Shown here: one piece after another, positions 17,471 through 26,657 of the stretch
Position numbering within the stretch: position 1 is the first letter of the stretch
Layout of the letters: every line of letters begins with the position of its first letter
Source of the DNA: Streptococcus sp. 68
Lineage (GTDB): Bacteria; Bacillota; Bacilli; Lactobacillales; Streptococcaceae
DNA: 64,000 nucleotides
Direction: 5' to 3'
Assembly (NCBI RefSeq): GCF_013277415.1
Contig: NZ_VMMX01000008.1
Coordinates: 1-64,000 of the forward strand
Program-made: the position numbers and the translations under genes
The notes under the pieces: model-generated
Told to the model about the DNA's origin: nothing
Databases searched by the model: none
What the model saw: the letters and a program-made list of their open reading frames with translations, nothing else

Positions 17471-17875
17471 ATGAAAATCTTGAAACGTTACCTATTGGAA
17501 CTCTGTTTTATTTTAAGTTTTGCCTTACCTTTTATAAAAGGAGTCAATGCGGATAATGGTAGACGCTTTGTGGAAATCTATTACGGTTTTACTTTTTTGA
17601 TGGAACATGCTATTGTAACAGCTATCTTTATCTGTTCGCTCTTGATTGCTTGCCTACTAAAAAAACGGTGGACGAAATGGCTTGCTGCTGGTAGTTATTT
17701 CTTTTTAGTTCTATGGATTGCTACAGAGGGTTATTTCTTCCGCATGTCACTAGAAGATTTGATACGACTTTGGACAAGTTTGGAATTCCTGACAAAAACG
17801 TATCAGTTGGGCTTTTATCTAAACATTTTGTTGGGAATCCTATTGATAATGAAATATTTAAAAGTAAAGAAATAG
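17471..17875 (+). CDS. Small membrane protein, unknown function
   Basis: A 134-residue protein with about four predicted transmembrane helices (YLLELCFILSFALPFI; a segment around HAIVTAIFICSLLIACLL; KWLAAGSYFFLVLWIATEG; LGFYLNILLGILLIMKYL). It has a basic C-terminus and no recognised domain. The start at 17471 has AGGAGG six bases upstream; an earlier in-frame ATG at 17441 precedes that site and is not favoured. It is followed by a tiny reading frame and a strong terminator. No function can be proposed from the neighbours (coaA, methyltransferase). Confidence 0.8.
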   Translation: MKILKRYLLELCFILSFALPFIKGVNADNGRRFVEIYYGFTFLMEHAIVTAIFICSLLIACLLKKRWTKWLAAGSYFFLVLWIATEGYFFRMSLEDLIRLWTSLEFLTKTYQLGFYLNILLGILLIMKYLKVKK

Positions 17876-17883
17876 CGCTGACA

Positions 17884-17982
17884 ATGCGCCTGATGATAAA
17901 CAATAAACTTTGTGTTATGTGTTTTATCATGGCAATGATAGCTGTAGTCCTAGATGAAATACTATTTGCTTATAAAAGTTGA
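17884..17982 (+). CDS. Possible 32-residue hydrophobic peptide
   Basis: A short frame, MRLMINNKLCVMCFIMAMIA followed by VVLDEILFAYKS, begins 8 nt after the stop of the preceding membrane protein and ends just before a strong terminator. It contains one hydrophobic stretch able to span a membrane. The ribosome site is poor, so it may be non-coding or need translational coupling. Confidence 0.3.
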   Translation: MRLMINNKLCVMCFIMAMIAVVLDEILFAYKS

Positions 17983-17985
17983 AAG

Positions 17986-18031
17986 AGATTGAAGGGGAGC
18001 TATTGTAACGCAACTTCCTTCAATCTTTTTG
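17986..18031 (+). terminator. Terminator of the small membrane protein transcript
   Basis: AGATTGAAGG and CCTTCAATCT pair perfectly (10 bp) around a 21-nt loop, followed by TTTTTG. Confidence 0.85.
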
Positions 18032-18076
18032 TTTTATTCTGGATATGTAAACGATTTACAATTCGATCACAAATAT

Positions 18077-18090
18077 GATAGAATAGGGTT
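18077..18090 (+). promoter_or_regulatory. Extended -10 promoter, predicted leaderless start
   Basis: TGATAGAAT ends at 18084, exactly 7 nt before ATG 18091. A weak -35-like TTTACA lies at 18055-18060. The transcript would begin at or next to the A of the start codon. Confidence 0.5.
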
Positions 18091-18681
18091 ATGAATAAAA
18101 TGTACTATGCAGAAAATCCTGACGCTGCTCACGACATACATGAGTTACGAGTAGAATTGTTGGGAGAAAAAATGACCTTTCTGACGGATGCGGGTGTTTT
18201 TAGCAAAAAAATGGTTGACTTTGGAAGTCAACTTTTGCTCAAGTGTCTTGAGGTCAACCAAGGAGAGACAGTCCTAGATGTCGGCTGTGGTTATGGTCCA
18301 TTAGGTTTGTCCTTAGTCAAGGCTTACGGCGTTCAGGCTACCATGGTCGATATCAACAATCGTGCCTTGGATTTGGCGCGACAAAATGCTGAACGAAATA
18401 AAGTAGAAGCGACGATTTTCCAGTCCAACATCTATGAACAAGTTGAAGGGAAATTTGACCATGTCATTTCCAATCCTCCTATCCGTGCAGGCAAGCAAGT
18501 CGTTCATGAAATCATCGAGAAAAGTAAAGATTTCTTGGAAACTGGTGGAGATTTGACCATCGTCATCCAGAAAAAACAAGGGGCTCCAAGTGCCAAGTCC
18601 AAGATGGAAGATGTGTTTGGCAATTGTGAAATCCTTAAAAAAGACAAGGGATACTATATCCTTAGAAGTGTGAAAGAATGA
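18091..18681 (+). CDS. Class I SAM-dependent methyltransferase (RsmC-like)
   Basis: A 196-residue methyltransferase. SAM-binding motif I is VLDVGCGYGPLGLSLVK, the acidic strand end is MVDINNRALDLA, and the catalytic-type NPP motif (HVISNPPIRAGK) marks it as an N-methyltransferase of the RsmC/YbxB type, probably acting on RNA; the target is not determined by sequence. ATG 18091 has no usable ribosome site, while ATG 18100 has AGGG 11 nt away; the first may be read leaderlessly. It overlaps pdp by four bases and leads the pyrimidine-nucleoside operon, but may have no functional tie with it. Confidence 0.9.
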   Translation: MNKMYYAENPDAAHDIHELRVELLGEKMTFLTDAGVFSKKMVDFGSQLLLKCLEVNQGETVLDVGCGYGPLGLSLVKAYGVQATMVDINNRALDLARQNAERNKVEATIFQSNIYEQVEGKFDHVISNPPIRAGKQVVHEIIEKSKDFLETGGDLTIVIQKKQGAPSAKSKMEDVFGNCEILKKDKGYYILRSVKE

Positions 18682-19955
18682 GAGCAGTTGATTTAATCCA
18701 AAAAAAACGAGACGGGCAAGAACTGACTTCAAGTGAAATTGAATGGCTGGTAGAAGGCTATGTGTCAGGAACTGTTCCTGATTATCAGATGTCTGCCTTT
18801 GCTATGGCTATCTATTTCAAAGGAATGACGACTCGAGAAATATCTGATTTGACCATGAAAATGGTTCAGACAGGGCAAGAGTTTGATTTATCCGCTATTG
18901 ATGGGGTTAAGGTTGACAAGCATTCTACGGGTGGTGTTGGTGACAAGGTGACCTTGATTTTGGCTCCTCTTGTTGCTAGCTTTGGTGTGCCTGTAGCCAA
19001 AATGAGTGGTCGTGGTCTTGGTCATACTGGGGGAACAATCGATAAATTGGAGTCCATTAAGGGCTATCAAGTCGAGCGCAGTCAAGAAGATTTCATTCGT
19101 CAGGTTCAGGATATTGGTGTATCTGTCATTGGGCAATCAGACCAGCTTGTCAAAGCAGATAAGCTTCTCTACGCCCTCCGTGATGTAACCGCAACTGTCG
19201 ACACGATTCCTTTGATTGCGAGTTCGGTAATGAGCAAGAAAATCGCGGCAGGGGCGGATGCTATTTTGCTAGACGTGACTGTCGGTGAGGGTGCCTTCAT
19301 GAAGACAGTTGATGAGGCGCGTGAACTGGCTCAAACCATGGTGGAACTTGGTAAGGCTGTTGGACGGAAGACAGTAGCAGTGATTACGGATATGAGCCAG
19401 CCCTTGGGACGAGCGATTGGAAATCGTCTGGAGATTCTTGAAGCATTGGAGATTTTACAAGGGCAAGGCCGTCAGGATATTACCCACTTCATCTGTGAAT
19501 TGGCTCAAATTATGCTTGGCCTGGCAAATGTAAACAAGACAGTTGAAGAAGTTCGCCAACATCTTGAAAATGGTCAAGCGCTGGCTAAGTTTGAGGAGAT
19601 GGTCCAAGCCCAAGGTGGAGACTTGGAGGACCTCTATCGCCCAGTCAATGTTGCCCATGTGGTGGAAATCCCTGCTCAGGAAACGGGTGTCATTTCTGCT
19701 CTTCCAGCTATGGACTTTGGGCTTTATGCCATGAGACTGGGAGCTGGTCGTGCAGTCAAATCTGATGCCTTGGACTATGAAACAGGAATTGTTTTTGAAA
19801 AGAAAATTGGAGATTCCGTTCAAAAGGGAGAAATTGTTGCAAAAGTATACACAAATGGAAAAATTTCTCCTCAGCTAGTTACAGATTTTCAAAAATATGT
19901 TAAAATAAATGATAGGGTGCAAAGTTTACGAGAAATTATAGAAATTATCTCATAA
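18678..19955 (+). CDS. pdp: Pyrimidine-nucleoside phosphorylase
   Basis: A 425-residue enzyme that converts uridine, deoxyuridine and thymidine plus phosphate to base and (deoxy)ribose-1-phosphate (family also called DeoA). Signature [23 protein letters not shown] and [18 protein letters not shown] are intact, as is the C-terminal domain of the transferase/phosphorylase fold. The ATG overlaps the methyltransferase stop (ATGA). It is followed 19 nt later by deoC, whose substrate is derived from its product, and then by cdd and the nucleoside importer. Confidence 0.96.
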   Translation: MRAVDLIQKKRDGQELTSSEIEWLVEGYVSGTVPDYQMSAFAMAIYFKGMTTREISDLTMKMVQTGQEFDLSAIDGVKVDKHSTGGVGDKVTLILAPLVASFGVPVAKMSGRGLGHTGGTIDKLESIKGYQVERSQEDFIRQVQDIGVSVIGQSDQLVKADKLLYALRDVTATVDTIPLIASSVMSKKIAAGADAILLDVTVGEGAFMKTVDEARELAQTMVELGKAVGRKTVAVITDMSQPLGRAIGNRLEILEALEILQGQGRQDITHFICELAQIMLGLANVNKTVEEVRQHLENGQALAKFEEMVQAQGGDLEDLYRPVNVAHVVEIPAQETGVISALPAMDFGLYAMRLGAGRAVKSDALDYETGIVFEKKIGDSVQKGEIVAKVYTNGKISPQLVTDFQKYVKINDRVQSLREIIEIIS

Positions 19956-19974
19956 ACCGCAGGAGAATCCGAAT

Positions 19975-20637
19975 ATGAAATTAAATAAATATATCGATCA
20001 TACGCTTTTAAAGCAAGATGCAACAGAAAATCAAATTGATAGTTTGTTGTCTGAGGCTAGAGAGTATGACTTTGCCAGTGTTTGCGTTAATCCGACCTGG
20101 GTTGAATATGCTAAAAAAGGACTTGAAGGCACAGATGTCAAGGTTTGCACAGTAGTAGGTTTCCCCTTGGGAGCAACAACTTCAGCCGTGAAAGCTTTTG
20201 AGACAAAAGAAGCTATCCAAAATGGGGCTGATGAGATTGACATGGTAATCAATGTTGGGGCTCTCAAATCAGGCAATTTAGCCTTGGTAGAGTCAGATAT
20301 TCGCGCAGTCGTGGAAGCAAGTGGTGACAAGTTAGTGAAAGTCATTATTGAAGCTTGCCTGCTGACAGATCAAGAAAAAGTTGTAGCTTGCCAATTGTCC
20401 CAAAAAGCGGGAGCTGATTTTGTTAAAACATCTACCGGCTTTTCAACAGGTGGCGCTACGGTAGCAGATGTCAAATTGATGCGTGAAACAGTTGGACCTG
20501 ATATGGGTGTCAAGGCTGCTGGTGGAGCTCGTTCTTATGCAGATGCTCTTGCCTTTGTTGAAGCAGGTGCGACCCGTATTGGAACGTCAGCTGGTGTAGC
20601 CATTTTAAAAGGAGAATTGGCAGATGGCGACTACTGA
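19975..20637 (+). CDS. deoC: Deoxyribose-phosphate aldolase
   Basis: Splits 2-deoxyribose-5-phosphate into glyceraldehyde-3-phosphate and acetaldehyde, the last step of deoxynucleoside breakdown. The 220-residue TIM barrel shows [12 protein letters not shown] at the start, the Schiff-base lysine in [16 protein letters not shown], a second catalytic lysine in [15 protein letters not shown] and the phosphate-binding RIGTSAG. AGGAG precedes ATG 19975. Its 3' end contains the ribosome site and start codon of cdd (14-bp overlap). Confidence 0.97.
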   Translation: MKLNKYIDHTLLKQDATENQIDSLLSEAREYDFASVCVNPTWVEYAKKGLEGTDVKVCTVVGFPLGATTSAVKAFETKEAIQNGADEIDMVINVGALKSGNLALVESDIRAVVEASGDKLVKVIIEACLLTDQEKVVACQLSQKAGADFVKTSTGFSTGGATVADVKLMRETVGPDMGVKAAGGARSYADALAFVEAGATRIGTSAGVAILKGELADGDY

Positions 20638-21013
20638 GTTGATTGAACTGGCAATTGAAACCAGCAAACATGCCTATGTCCCCTATTCTCACTTTCCTAT
20701 CGGAGCAGTTTTAGTAGCCAAAGACGGAAGTGTTTACACGGGAGTGAATATCGAAAATGCTAGCTATCCTTTGACCAATTGCGGTGAGAGAACAGCCATT
20801 TTTAAGGCTATATCTGAAGGGCAAAGAGAATTTTCGGAGCTGATTGTTTATGGTCAAACTGAAAAACCGATTTCACCATGTGGTGCTTGTCGCCAAGTAA
20901 TGGTCGAATTTTTTGAACAAGATCTAAAAGTGACCTTAGTCGCAAAAGATAAATCGACGGTCGAGATGACGGTCGGGGAGTTACTTCCATACTCTTTTAC
21001 AGACTTAAACTAG
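20624..21013 (+). CDS. cdd: Cytidine deaminase
   Basis: Zinc enzyme that deaminates (deoxy)cytidine to (deoxy)uridine, feeding Pdp. The 129-residue homotetrameric type shows [15 protein letters not shown], the zinc/catalytic [12 protein letters not shown] (Cys and Glu) and [12 protein letters not shown] (two Cys). Translation starts within deoC after AAAGGAG. Only about 90 nt, with small hairpins, separate it from pnrA. Confidence 0.97.
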   Translation: MATTELIELAIETSKHAYVPYSHFPIGAVLVAKDGSVYTGVNIENASYPLTNCGERTAIFKAISEGQREFSELIVYGQTEKPISPCGACRQVMVEFFEQDLKVTLVAKDKSTVEMTVGELLPYSFTDLN

Positions 21014-21102
21014 TCTGAGTCGCTCTTTGAGTGGCACGGTCCTTGTGACCGATCAATCCATACTTGCAACATCGTTGCACATCTTATTTAGGAGGTTCAG
21101 TA
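21014..21102 (+). other. cdd-pnrA spacer with two small hairpins
   Basis: GGTC-cttgt-GACC (about 21039-21051) and TGCAAC-atc-GTTGCA (21065-21079) lie before the strong GGAGG of pnrA. There is no T-run, so read-through from pdp-deoC-cdd is expected; the hairpins may protect or adjust the highly expressed lipoprotein message. Confidence 0.4.
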
Positions 21103-22155
21103 ATGAACAAGAAACAATGGCTAGGCCTTGGTCTAGTTGCAGTGGCAGCAGTTGGACTTGCTGCATGTGGTAACCGCTCTTCTCGTAAGGCAGATTCATC
21201 TTCTGATATGAAGACAAAAGCAGCAATCGTCACTGATACTGGTGGTGTTGATGACAAATCATTCAACCAATCAGCTTGGGAAGGTTTGCAGGCTTGGGGT
21301 AAAGAACACAATCTTGCAAAAGATAAAGGTTTCACTTACTTCCAATCAACAAGTGAAGCTGACTACGCTAACAACTTGCAACAAGCGGCTGGAAGTTACA
21401 ACCTAATCTTCGGAGTTGGTTTTGCCCTTCACAATGCAGTTAAAGATGCAGCAGAAGAGCACACTGATTTGAACTATGTCTTGATTGATGATGTGATTAA
21501 AGATAAAAAGAATGTTGCTAGCGTAACATTTGCTGATAACGAAGCTGCTTACCTTGCAGGTGTTGCAGCAGCTAAAACAACTAAGACAAAACAAGTTGGT
21601 TTTGTAGGTGGCATTGAGTCAGAAGTTATCTCTCGTTTTGAAGCTGGTTTCAAGGCAGGTGTTGCCTCAGTAGATTCATCTATCAAAGTACAAGTTGACT
21701 ATGCTGGTTCATTTGGTGATAATGCCAAAGGTAAAACAATTGCAGCAGCACAATACGCAGCTGGTGCAGACGTTGTTTACCAAGTAGCTGGTGGTACAGG
21801 TGCAGGTGTCTTTGCAGAAGCAAAATCACTCAACGAAAGCCGTCCTGAAAATGAAAAAGTTTGGGTTATCGGTGTTGACCGTGACCAAGAAGCAGAAGGT
21901 AAATACACTTCTAAAGATGGTAAAGAATCAAACTTTGTTCTTGTATCTACTTTGAAACAAGTTGGTACAACTGTAAAAGATATTTCTAACAAGGCAGAAA
22001 AAGGTGAATTCCCTGGCGGTCAAGTGATCGTTTACTCATTGAAAGATAAAGGGGTTGACTTGGTAACAACTAACCTTTCTGAAGAAGGTAAAAAAGCCGT
22101 TGAAGATGCTAAAGCTAAAATCCTTGATGGAAGCGTAAAAGTTCCTGCAAAATAA
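21103..22155 (+). CDS. pnrA: Nucleoside-binding lipoprotein of ABC importer (PnrA/BmpA type)
   Basis: A 350-residue lipoprotein: signal MNKKQWLGLGLVAVAAVGLA, lipobox ending at Cys22, then a Ser-rich linker. The Bmp/Med-family ligand-binding domain shows VTDTGGVDDKSFNQSAWEG and FADNEAAYLAGVAA. It captures purine and pyrimidine nucleosides outside the membrane for the ATPase and permeases encoded downstream. Start 21103 follows GGAGG; an upstream in-frame ATG at 21064 would destroy the signal peptide. A strong terminator plus two further hairpins separate it from the ATPase gene, which should make the binding protein more abundant than the rest of the transporter. Confidence 0.95.
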   Translation: MNKKQWLGLGLVAVAAVGLAACGNRSSRKADSSSDMKTKAAIVTDTGGVDDKSFNQSAWEGLQAWGKEHNLAKDKGFTYFQSTSEADYANNLQQAAGSYNLIFGVGFALHNAVKDAAEEHTDLNYVLIDDVIKDKKNVASVTFADNEAAYLAGVAAAKTTKTKQVGFVGGIESEVISRFEAGFKAGVASVDSSIKVQVDYAGSFGDNAKGKTIAAAQYAAGADVVYQVAGGTGAGVFAEAKSLNESRPENEKVWVIGVDRDQEAEGKYTSKDGKESNFVLVSTLKQVGTTVKDISNKAEKGEFPGGQVIVYSLKDKGVDLVTTNLSEEGKKAVEDAKAKILDGSVKVPAK

Positions 22156-22177
22156 TGGATGGAAGTCATTTCTTAGG

Positions 22178-22199
22178 AAGCGGCCCTCGGCCGCTTTTT
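22178..22199 (+). terminator. Strong terminator after pnrA
   Basis: AAGCGGCC-ctc-GGCCGCTT followed by TTT, a GC-rich stem. Two more hairpins follow: TGAGACAAA/TTTGTCTCA (22205-22227) and CTTGCT/AGCAAG followed by TTTT (22235-22263). Confidence 0.85.
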
Positions 22200-22297
22200 A
22201 AGAGTTGAGACAAAGTCATTTTGTCTCAGTAAAGCTTGCTACTAGACAAACGAGCAAGTTTTATTGAAATAAAATAAGACTCTGAAAGGAAGAGCAC

Positions 22298-23833
22298 ATG
22301 GCACACGAAAATGTCATTGAGATGCGTGATATTACCAAGGTGTTTGGTGAATTTGTTGCCAACGACAAAATCAACCTGCACCTACGAAAAGGTGAAATTC
22401 ATGCACTTTTAGGAGAAAATGGGGCTGGTAAGTCCACGCTCATGAACATGTTAGCAGGGCTTCTTGAACCAACCAGTGGTGAAATTGTGGTCAACGGTCA
22501 AGTTGTCAACCTCGACTCACCATCTAAAGCAGCTAGCTTGGGAATCGGAATGGTTCACCAGCACTTTATGTTGGTAGAAGCCTTCACAGTGGCTGAAAAC
22601 ATCATTTTAGGTAGTGAATTGACTAAAAATGGTGTGCTAGATATCGCTGGAGCTAGCAAAGAAATCAAGGCTCTTTCTGAACGTTATGGCTTAGCTGTTG
22701 ACCCTTCTGCCAAGGTAGCAGACATCTCAGTTGGAGCCCAACAACGTGTAGAAATTTTAAAAACCCTTTATCGGGGGGCTGATATCCTTATCTTTGACGA
22801 ACCAACGGCTGTTTTGACTCCATCAGAAATTGATGAGTTGATGGCTATTATGAAAAATCTTGTCAAAGAAGGAAAATCAATTATCTTGATCACCCACAAG
22901 TTGGACGAGATTCGCGCAGTTTCTGACCGCGTTACAGTTATCCGTCGTGGGAAATCAATTGAAACAGTCGAAATTGCGGGAGCTACCAATGCAGATTTGG
23001 CAGAAATGATGGTGGGTCGTTCTGTTTCCTTTAAGACAGAGAAGCAAGCCTCTCAACCAAAAGAAGTGATTTTGTCTATTAAAGACTTGGTGGTCAATGA
23101 AAACCGCGGTGTTCCAGCTGTTAAAAATCTGTCCTTGGATGTTCGTTCTGGAGAGATTGTTGGGATTGCGGGGATTGATGGAAATGGTCAGTCTGAACTG
23201 ATTCAAGCCATTACAGGTCTTCGCAAGGTTGAATCTGGAAGCATTGAGCTAAAAGGAGATTCAATTGTAGGCTTGCATCCACGTCATATTACAGAGTTGA
23301 GTGTTGGGCACGTTCCAGAAGACCGTCACCGTGATGGTTTGATTTTGGAAATGATGATTTCTGAAAATATTGCCCTTCAAACCTACTACAAAGAACCACA
23401 TAGTAAAAATGGAATTTTGAACTATTCAAATATTACTTCTTATGCTAAAAAGTTAATGGAAGAGTTTGATGTTCGTGCTGCCAGTGAATTTGTTCCTGCA
23501 GCTGCACTTTCAGGAGGAAATCAACAAAAAGCAATTATTGCTCGTGAAATTGATCGAGATCCTGATCTCCTTATCGTCAGCCAGCCAACTCGTGGGTTGG
23601 ATGTCGGTGCCATTGAATATATCCACAAGCGCTTGATTGAAGAGCGTGATAATGGGAAGGCTGTTCTTGTTGTCAGCTTTGAGTTGGATGAGATTTTAAA
23701 CGTCTCAGACCGTATTGCCGTTATCCACGATGGTAAGATTCAAGGTATTGTATCACCAGAAACAACCAATAAACAAGAACTTGGTGTCTTGATGGCTGGT
23801 GGAAACTTGGGAAAGGAGAAGAGTGATGTCTAA
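22298..23833 (+). CDS. Nucleoside ABC transporter ATPase (two ABC domains)
   Basis: A 511-residue protein with two fused ABC cassettes, as in sugar (RbsA) and nucleoside (NupA-type) importers. The first has Walker A GENGAGKST and signature ISVGAQQRVE; the second has the degenerate Walker A GIDGNGQSEL and signature LSGGNQQKAI, so one site is probably catalytically weak, as usual in this family. It powers uptake of nucleosides delivered by PnrA. AAAGGAAGAG lies before ATG 22298. It overlaps the first permease gene by eight bases. Confidence 0.94.
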   Translation: MAHENVIEMRDITKVFGEFVANDKINLHLRKGEIHALLGENGAGKSTLMNMLAGLLEPTSGEIVVNGQVVNLDSPSKAASLGIGMVHQHFMLVEAFTVAENIILGSELTKNGVLDIAGASKEIKALSERYGLAVDPSAKVADISVGAQQRVEILKTLYRGADILIFDEPTAVLTPSEIDELMAIMKNLVKEGKSIILITHKLDEIRAVSDRVTVIRRGKSIETVEIAGATNADLAEMMVGRSVSFKTEKQASQPKEVILSIKDLVVNENRGVPAVKNLSLDVRSGEIVGIAGIDGNGQSELIQAITGLRKVESGSIELKGDSIVGLHPRHITELSVGHVPEDRHRDGLILEMMISENIALQTYYKEPHSKNGILNYSNITSYAKKLMEEFDVRAASEFVPAAALSGGNQQKAIIAREIDRDPDLLIVSQPTRGLDVGAIEYIHKRLIEERDNGKAVLVVSFELDEILNVSDRIAVIHDGKIQGIVSPETTNKQELGVLMAGGNLGKEKSDV

Positions 23834-24884
23834 AAAATTACAACAAATTTCGGTTCCCTTGATTTCTGTCTTCCTAGGAATTTTACTTGGAGCCATTGTC
23901 ATGTGGATCTTCGGCTATGATGCTATTTGGGGCTACGAAGAATTGTTCTATACAGCCTTTGGCAGTCTGCGTGGAATTGGAGAAATCTTCCGTGCTATGG
24001 GACCTTTGGTCTTGATTGGTCTTGGTTTTGCTGTTGCCAGTCGTGCAGGTTTCTTTAACGTCGGACTTCCTGGTCAGGCCTTGGCTGGTTGGATTCTTAG
24101 TGGTTGGTTTGCCTTGTCGCATCCAGATATGCCACGTCCGTTTATGATTCTAGCAACCATCGTGATTGCCTTGATTGCTGGTGGGATTGTCGGAGCGATT
24201 CCGGGTATTCTTAGAGCCTATCTAGGGACATCAGAGGTTATTGTAACCATCATGATGAACTACATTGTCTTGTATGTAGGAAATGCTTTTATCCATGCCT
24301 TCCCTAAAGATTTCATGCAAAGTACAGATTCGACGATTCGTGTCGGAGCTAATGCAACCTACCAGACCCCTTGGTTGGCTGAGTTGACTGGGAATTCACG
24401 GATGAATATTGGTATTTTCTTTGCCATCATTGCCGTTGCAGTTATTTGGTTCTTGCTCAAGAAAACAACCCTTGGTTTTGAAATTCGTGCGGTTGGTCTT
24501 AATCCTCACGCATCAGAATACGCTGGTATTTCTGCCAAACGGACTATTATCCTATCAATGATTATATCAGGTGCCTTGGCTGGTCTTGGTGGTGCTGTTG
24601 AAGGACTTGGAACCTTCCAGAACGTCTATGTTCAAGGGGCATCTTTAGCTGTCGGATTTAACGGTATGGCGGTTAGTCTGCTTGCGGCCAACTCACCAAT
24701 TGGTATTCTCTTTGCAGCCTTCCTATTTGGTGTTCTCCAAGTTGGAGCCCCTGGTATGAATGCGGCGCAGGTACCGTCTGAGCTTGTCAGCATTGTAACA
24801 GCGTCTATTATCTTCTTTGTCAGTGTTCATTATCTTATCGAACGCTTTGTCAAACCGAAAAAACAAGTTAAAGGAGGTAAGTAA
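23826..24884 (+). CDS. Nucleoside ABC transporter permease 1
   Basis: A 352-residue polytopic permease of the BPD_transp_2 family (as RbsC). Hydrophobic helices run through the protein, and the conserved EVIVTIMMNYIVLYVGN and GFEIRAVGLNPHASEYAGISAK loops contact the ATPase. The start at 23826 (MSKKLQQISV) follows AAAGGAGAAG and overlaps the ATPase gene by 8 bases; a start at 23799 would lie deep inside the ATPase gene and before its ribosome site. It pairs with permease 2 to form the channel. Confidence 0.93.
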   Translation: MSKKLQQISVPLISVFLGILLGAIVMWIFGYDAIWGYEELFYTAFGSLRGIGEIFRAMGPLVLIGLGFAVASRAGFFNVGLPGQALAGWILSGWFALSHPDMPRPFMILATIVIALIAGGIVGAIPGILRAYLGTSEVIVTIMMNYIVLYVGNAFIHAFPKDFMQSTDSTIRVGANATYQTPWLAELTGNSRMNIGIFFAIIAVAVIWFLLKKTTLGFEIRAVGLNPHASEYAGISAKRTIILSMIISGALAGLGGAVEGLGTFQNVYVQGASLAVGFNGMAVSLLAANSPIGILFAAFLFGVLQVGAPGMNAAQVPSELVSIVTASIIFFVSVHYLIERFVKPKKQVKGGK

Positions 24885-24886
24885 AG

Positions 24887-25843
24887 ATGTCTATTACAAC
24901 CTTGCTCACCCTCTTGGTGTCTTCTATGCTGATTTACTCAGCACCCCTCATCTTTACAAGTATCGGTGGTGTTTTCTCTGAACGTGGTGGTGTAGTAAAC
25001 GTCGGTCTTGAAGGAATTATGGTTATGGGTGCCTTTTCTGGAGTTGTCTTTAACCTTGAATTTGCAGAACAATTTGGAGCAGCAACTCCATGGCTATCTT
25101 TGATAGTTGCAGGATTGGTTGGTGGTGTCTTCTCTATCATCCACGCAGCAGCAACGGTTCATTTCCGTGCAGACCATGTTGTCAGCGGTACGGTATTGAA
25201 CTTAATGGCGCCTGCCTTGGCTGTTTTCTTAGTGAAAGTTCTTTATAACAAAGGACAAACCGACAACCTAAGTCAGACTTTTGGACGCTTTGACTTCCCA
25301 GTCTTGGCAAATATCCCAGTGATTGGTGATATCTTCTTCAAGTCAACTAGTCTACTTGGTTATCTGGCCATTGCCTTCTCATTCCTTGCTTGGTTTATCC
25401 TCTTCAAGACTCGCTTTGGTCTTCGTCTCCGCTCTGTCGGTGAACACCCTCAAGCAGCGGACACTTTGGGAATCAATGTCTACAAGATGAGATATTTAGG
25501 GGTTATCATTTCAGGTTTCCTAGGTGGAATTGGTGGAGCTATTTATGCTCAATCCATATCAGTTAACTTCTCAGTGACAACTATTGTTGGACCTGGATTT
25601 ATCGCTCTTGCTGCGATGATCTTCGGAAAATGGAATCCAATCGGAGCCATGCTTTCTAGTCTTTTCTTTGGACTTTCACAAAGTTTGGCTGTTATCGGTT
25701 CTCAATTGCCATTCCTACAAGGAGTTCCTGCGGTTTACCTTCAAATCGCACCTTATGTTTTGACAATTCTTGTCTTGGCAGCCTTCTTTGGAAAAGCAGT
25801 CGCACCAAAGGCAGATGGTATCAACTATATCAAATCAAAATAA
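24887..25843 (+). CDS. Nucleoside ABC transporter permease 2
   Basis: A 318-residue second permease, only 2 nt after the first, with GGAGG in the intergenic/overlap region. The family signature GVFSERGGVVNVGLEGIMVMGA near the N-terminus and LRLRSVGEHPQAADTLGIN in the ATPase-contact loop are clear. It is the last gene of the nucleoside import operon and is followed by a terminator shared with convergent plsY. Confidence 0.93.
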   Translation: MSITTLLTLLVSSMLIYSAPLIFTSIGGVFSERGGVVNVGLEGIMVMGAFSGVVFNLEFAEQFGAATPWLSLIVAGLVGGVFSIIHAAATVHFRADHVVSGTVLNLMAPALAVFLVKVLYNKGQTDNLSQTFGRFDFPVLANIPVIGDIFFKSTSLLGYLAIAFSFLAWFILFKTRFGLRLRSVGEHPQAADTLGINVYKMRYLGVIISGFLGGIGGAIYAQSISVNFSVTTIVGPGFIALAAMIFGKWNPIGAMLSSLFFGLSQSLAVIGSQLPFLQGVPAVYLQIAPYVLTILVLAAFFGKAVAPKADGINYIKSK

Positions 25844-25852
25844 GCATACAAA

Positions 25853-25882
25853 AAAACGTCAGTTCATTCAAACTGGCGTTTT
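25853..25882. terminator. Bidirectional terminator between the nucleoside importer and plsY
   Basis: AAACGTCAGTT-cattc-AAACTGGCGTTT with A-run before and T-run after, so it can stop transcription from both sides. Confidence 0.8.
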
Positions 25883-26522
25883 ATTTTTTAGGATCTTGAT
25901 GGGTTAGGTTCAATCCCCAAGGGACTAAATTTTCAGTCTTGTTTTTGATACGAGCGATATTATCCTTATGACGAATGATAATCAAACTGGCAAGTGCTAG
26001 GATAATAGCGATGAAGAGAGGGTCATAATTGCTCAGGATAAAACCAAAAAGTGGAAAGAGTAGAACTCCGATGACAGCCGCGATAGATGCTGTGACACTA
26101 GATAGCGAAATCATACTACCAAGATAGAGGGTTCCAAAGAAAACAACTGCAAGGTAGAGACAGAAGACAGGTGCAAATCCGAAAATCACTCCAGCACTGG
26201 TCGCGACAGCCTTGCCACCCTTAAATCCTGCAAAGACAGGGAAGGTATGGCCAATAACAGCCAAAAGTCCAAAGATAAGAGGTGAAACACCTTGCAGGTA
26301 AAAAATAATCGGAAGAAGCGTTGCTAGGGTTCCTTTGAAAAAGTCAATCACAAATGTTGCCATGCCAGCTTTCTTACCTAAAATGCGAAAGGTATTGGTC
26401 GTTCCAGTGTTACCAGAACCATGTTCACGCAGATTGATTTGAAAGAATACTTGTCCAATCCAGAGACCAGACGGAATCGAACCCAGCAGATAGGCTAGGA
26501 TTAATAAAACTATTGTAATCAT
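25881..26522 (-). CDS. plsY: Acyl-phosphate:glycerol-3-phosphate acyltransferase
   Basis: Integral membrane enzyme that makes 1-acyl-glycerol-3-phosphate from acyl-phosphate, the first step of membrane phospholipid synthesis in Gram-positives. The 213-residue protein has about five hydrophobic segments and the three conserved loops [10 protein letters not shown] / [31 protein letters not shown] and RHKDNIARI. It begins [14 protein letters not shown] after Met. The -10 box TGATATAAT ends 7 nt before the ATG, so the mRNA may be leaderless. It diverges from parE. Confidence 0.95.
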   Translation of the reverse strand: MITIVLLILAYLLGSIPSGLWIGQVFFQINLREHGSGNTGTTNTFRILGKKAGMATFVIDFFKGTLATLLPIIFYLQGVSPLIFGLLAVIGHTFPVFAGFKGGKAVATSAGVIFGFAPVFCLYLAVVFFGTLYLGSMISLSSVTASIAAVIGVLLFPLFGFILSNYDPLFIAIILALASLIIIRHKDNIARIKNKTENLVPWGLNLTHQDPKK

Positions 26523-26528
26523 ACTCCT

Positions 26529-26537
26529 ATTATATCA
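26529..26537 (-). promoter_or_regulatory. plsY extended -10 promoter, predicted leaderless start
   Basis: Minus-strand TGATATAAT with the last T at 26529; the start codon A is at 26522, 7 nt downstream. AGGAG lies between but only one base from the ATG, too close for a normal ribosome site. Confidence 0.55.
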
Positions 26538-26599
26538 TGAAATGGAGAAGAAAGGCAGAGAATCTCTTCTGAAATTGTCACACCGGAGAAAGAAAAATT

Positions 26600-26628
26600 T
26601 TGCAAAATCCTTGGAAAACCTGTAGAAT
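26600..26628 (+). promoter_or_regulatory. parE promoter
   Basis: TTGCAA (26600-26605), 17-nt spacer, TAGAAT (26623-26628). The GTG start codon follows 30 nt later with AGGAGG between. Confidence 0.75.
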
Positions 26629-26657
26629 AGTAAAGATGAACGAATAGGAGGTTCCTT

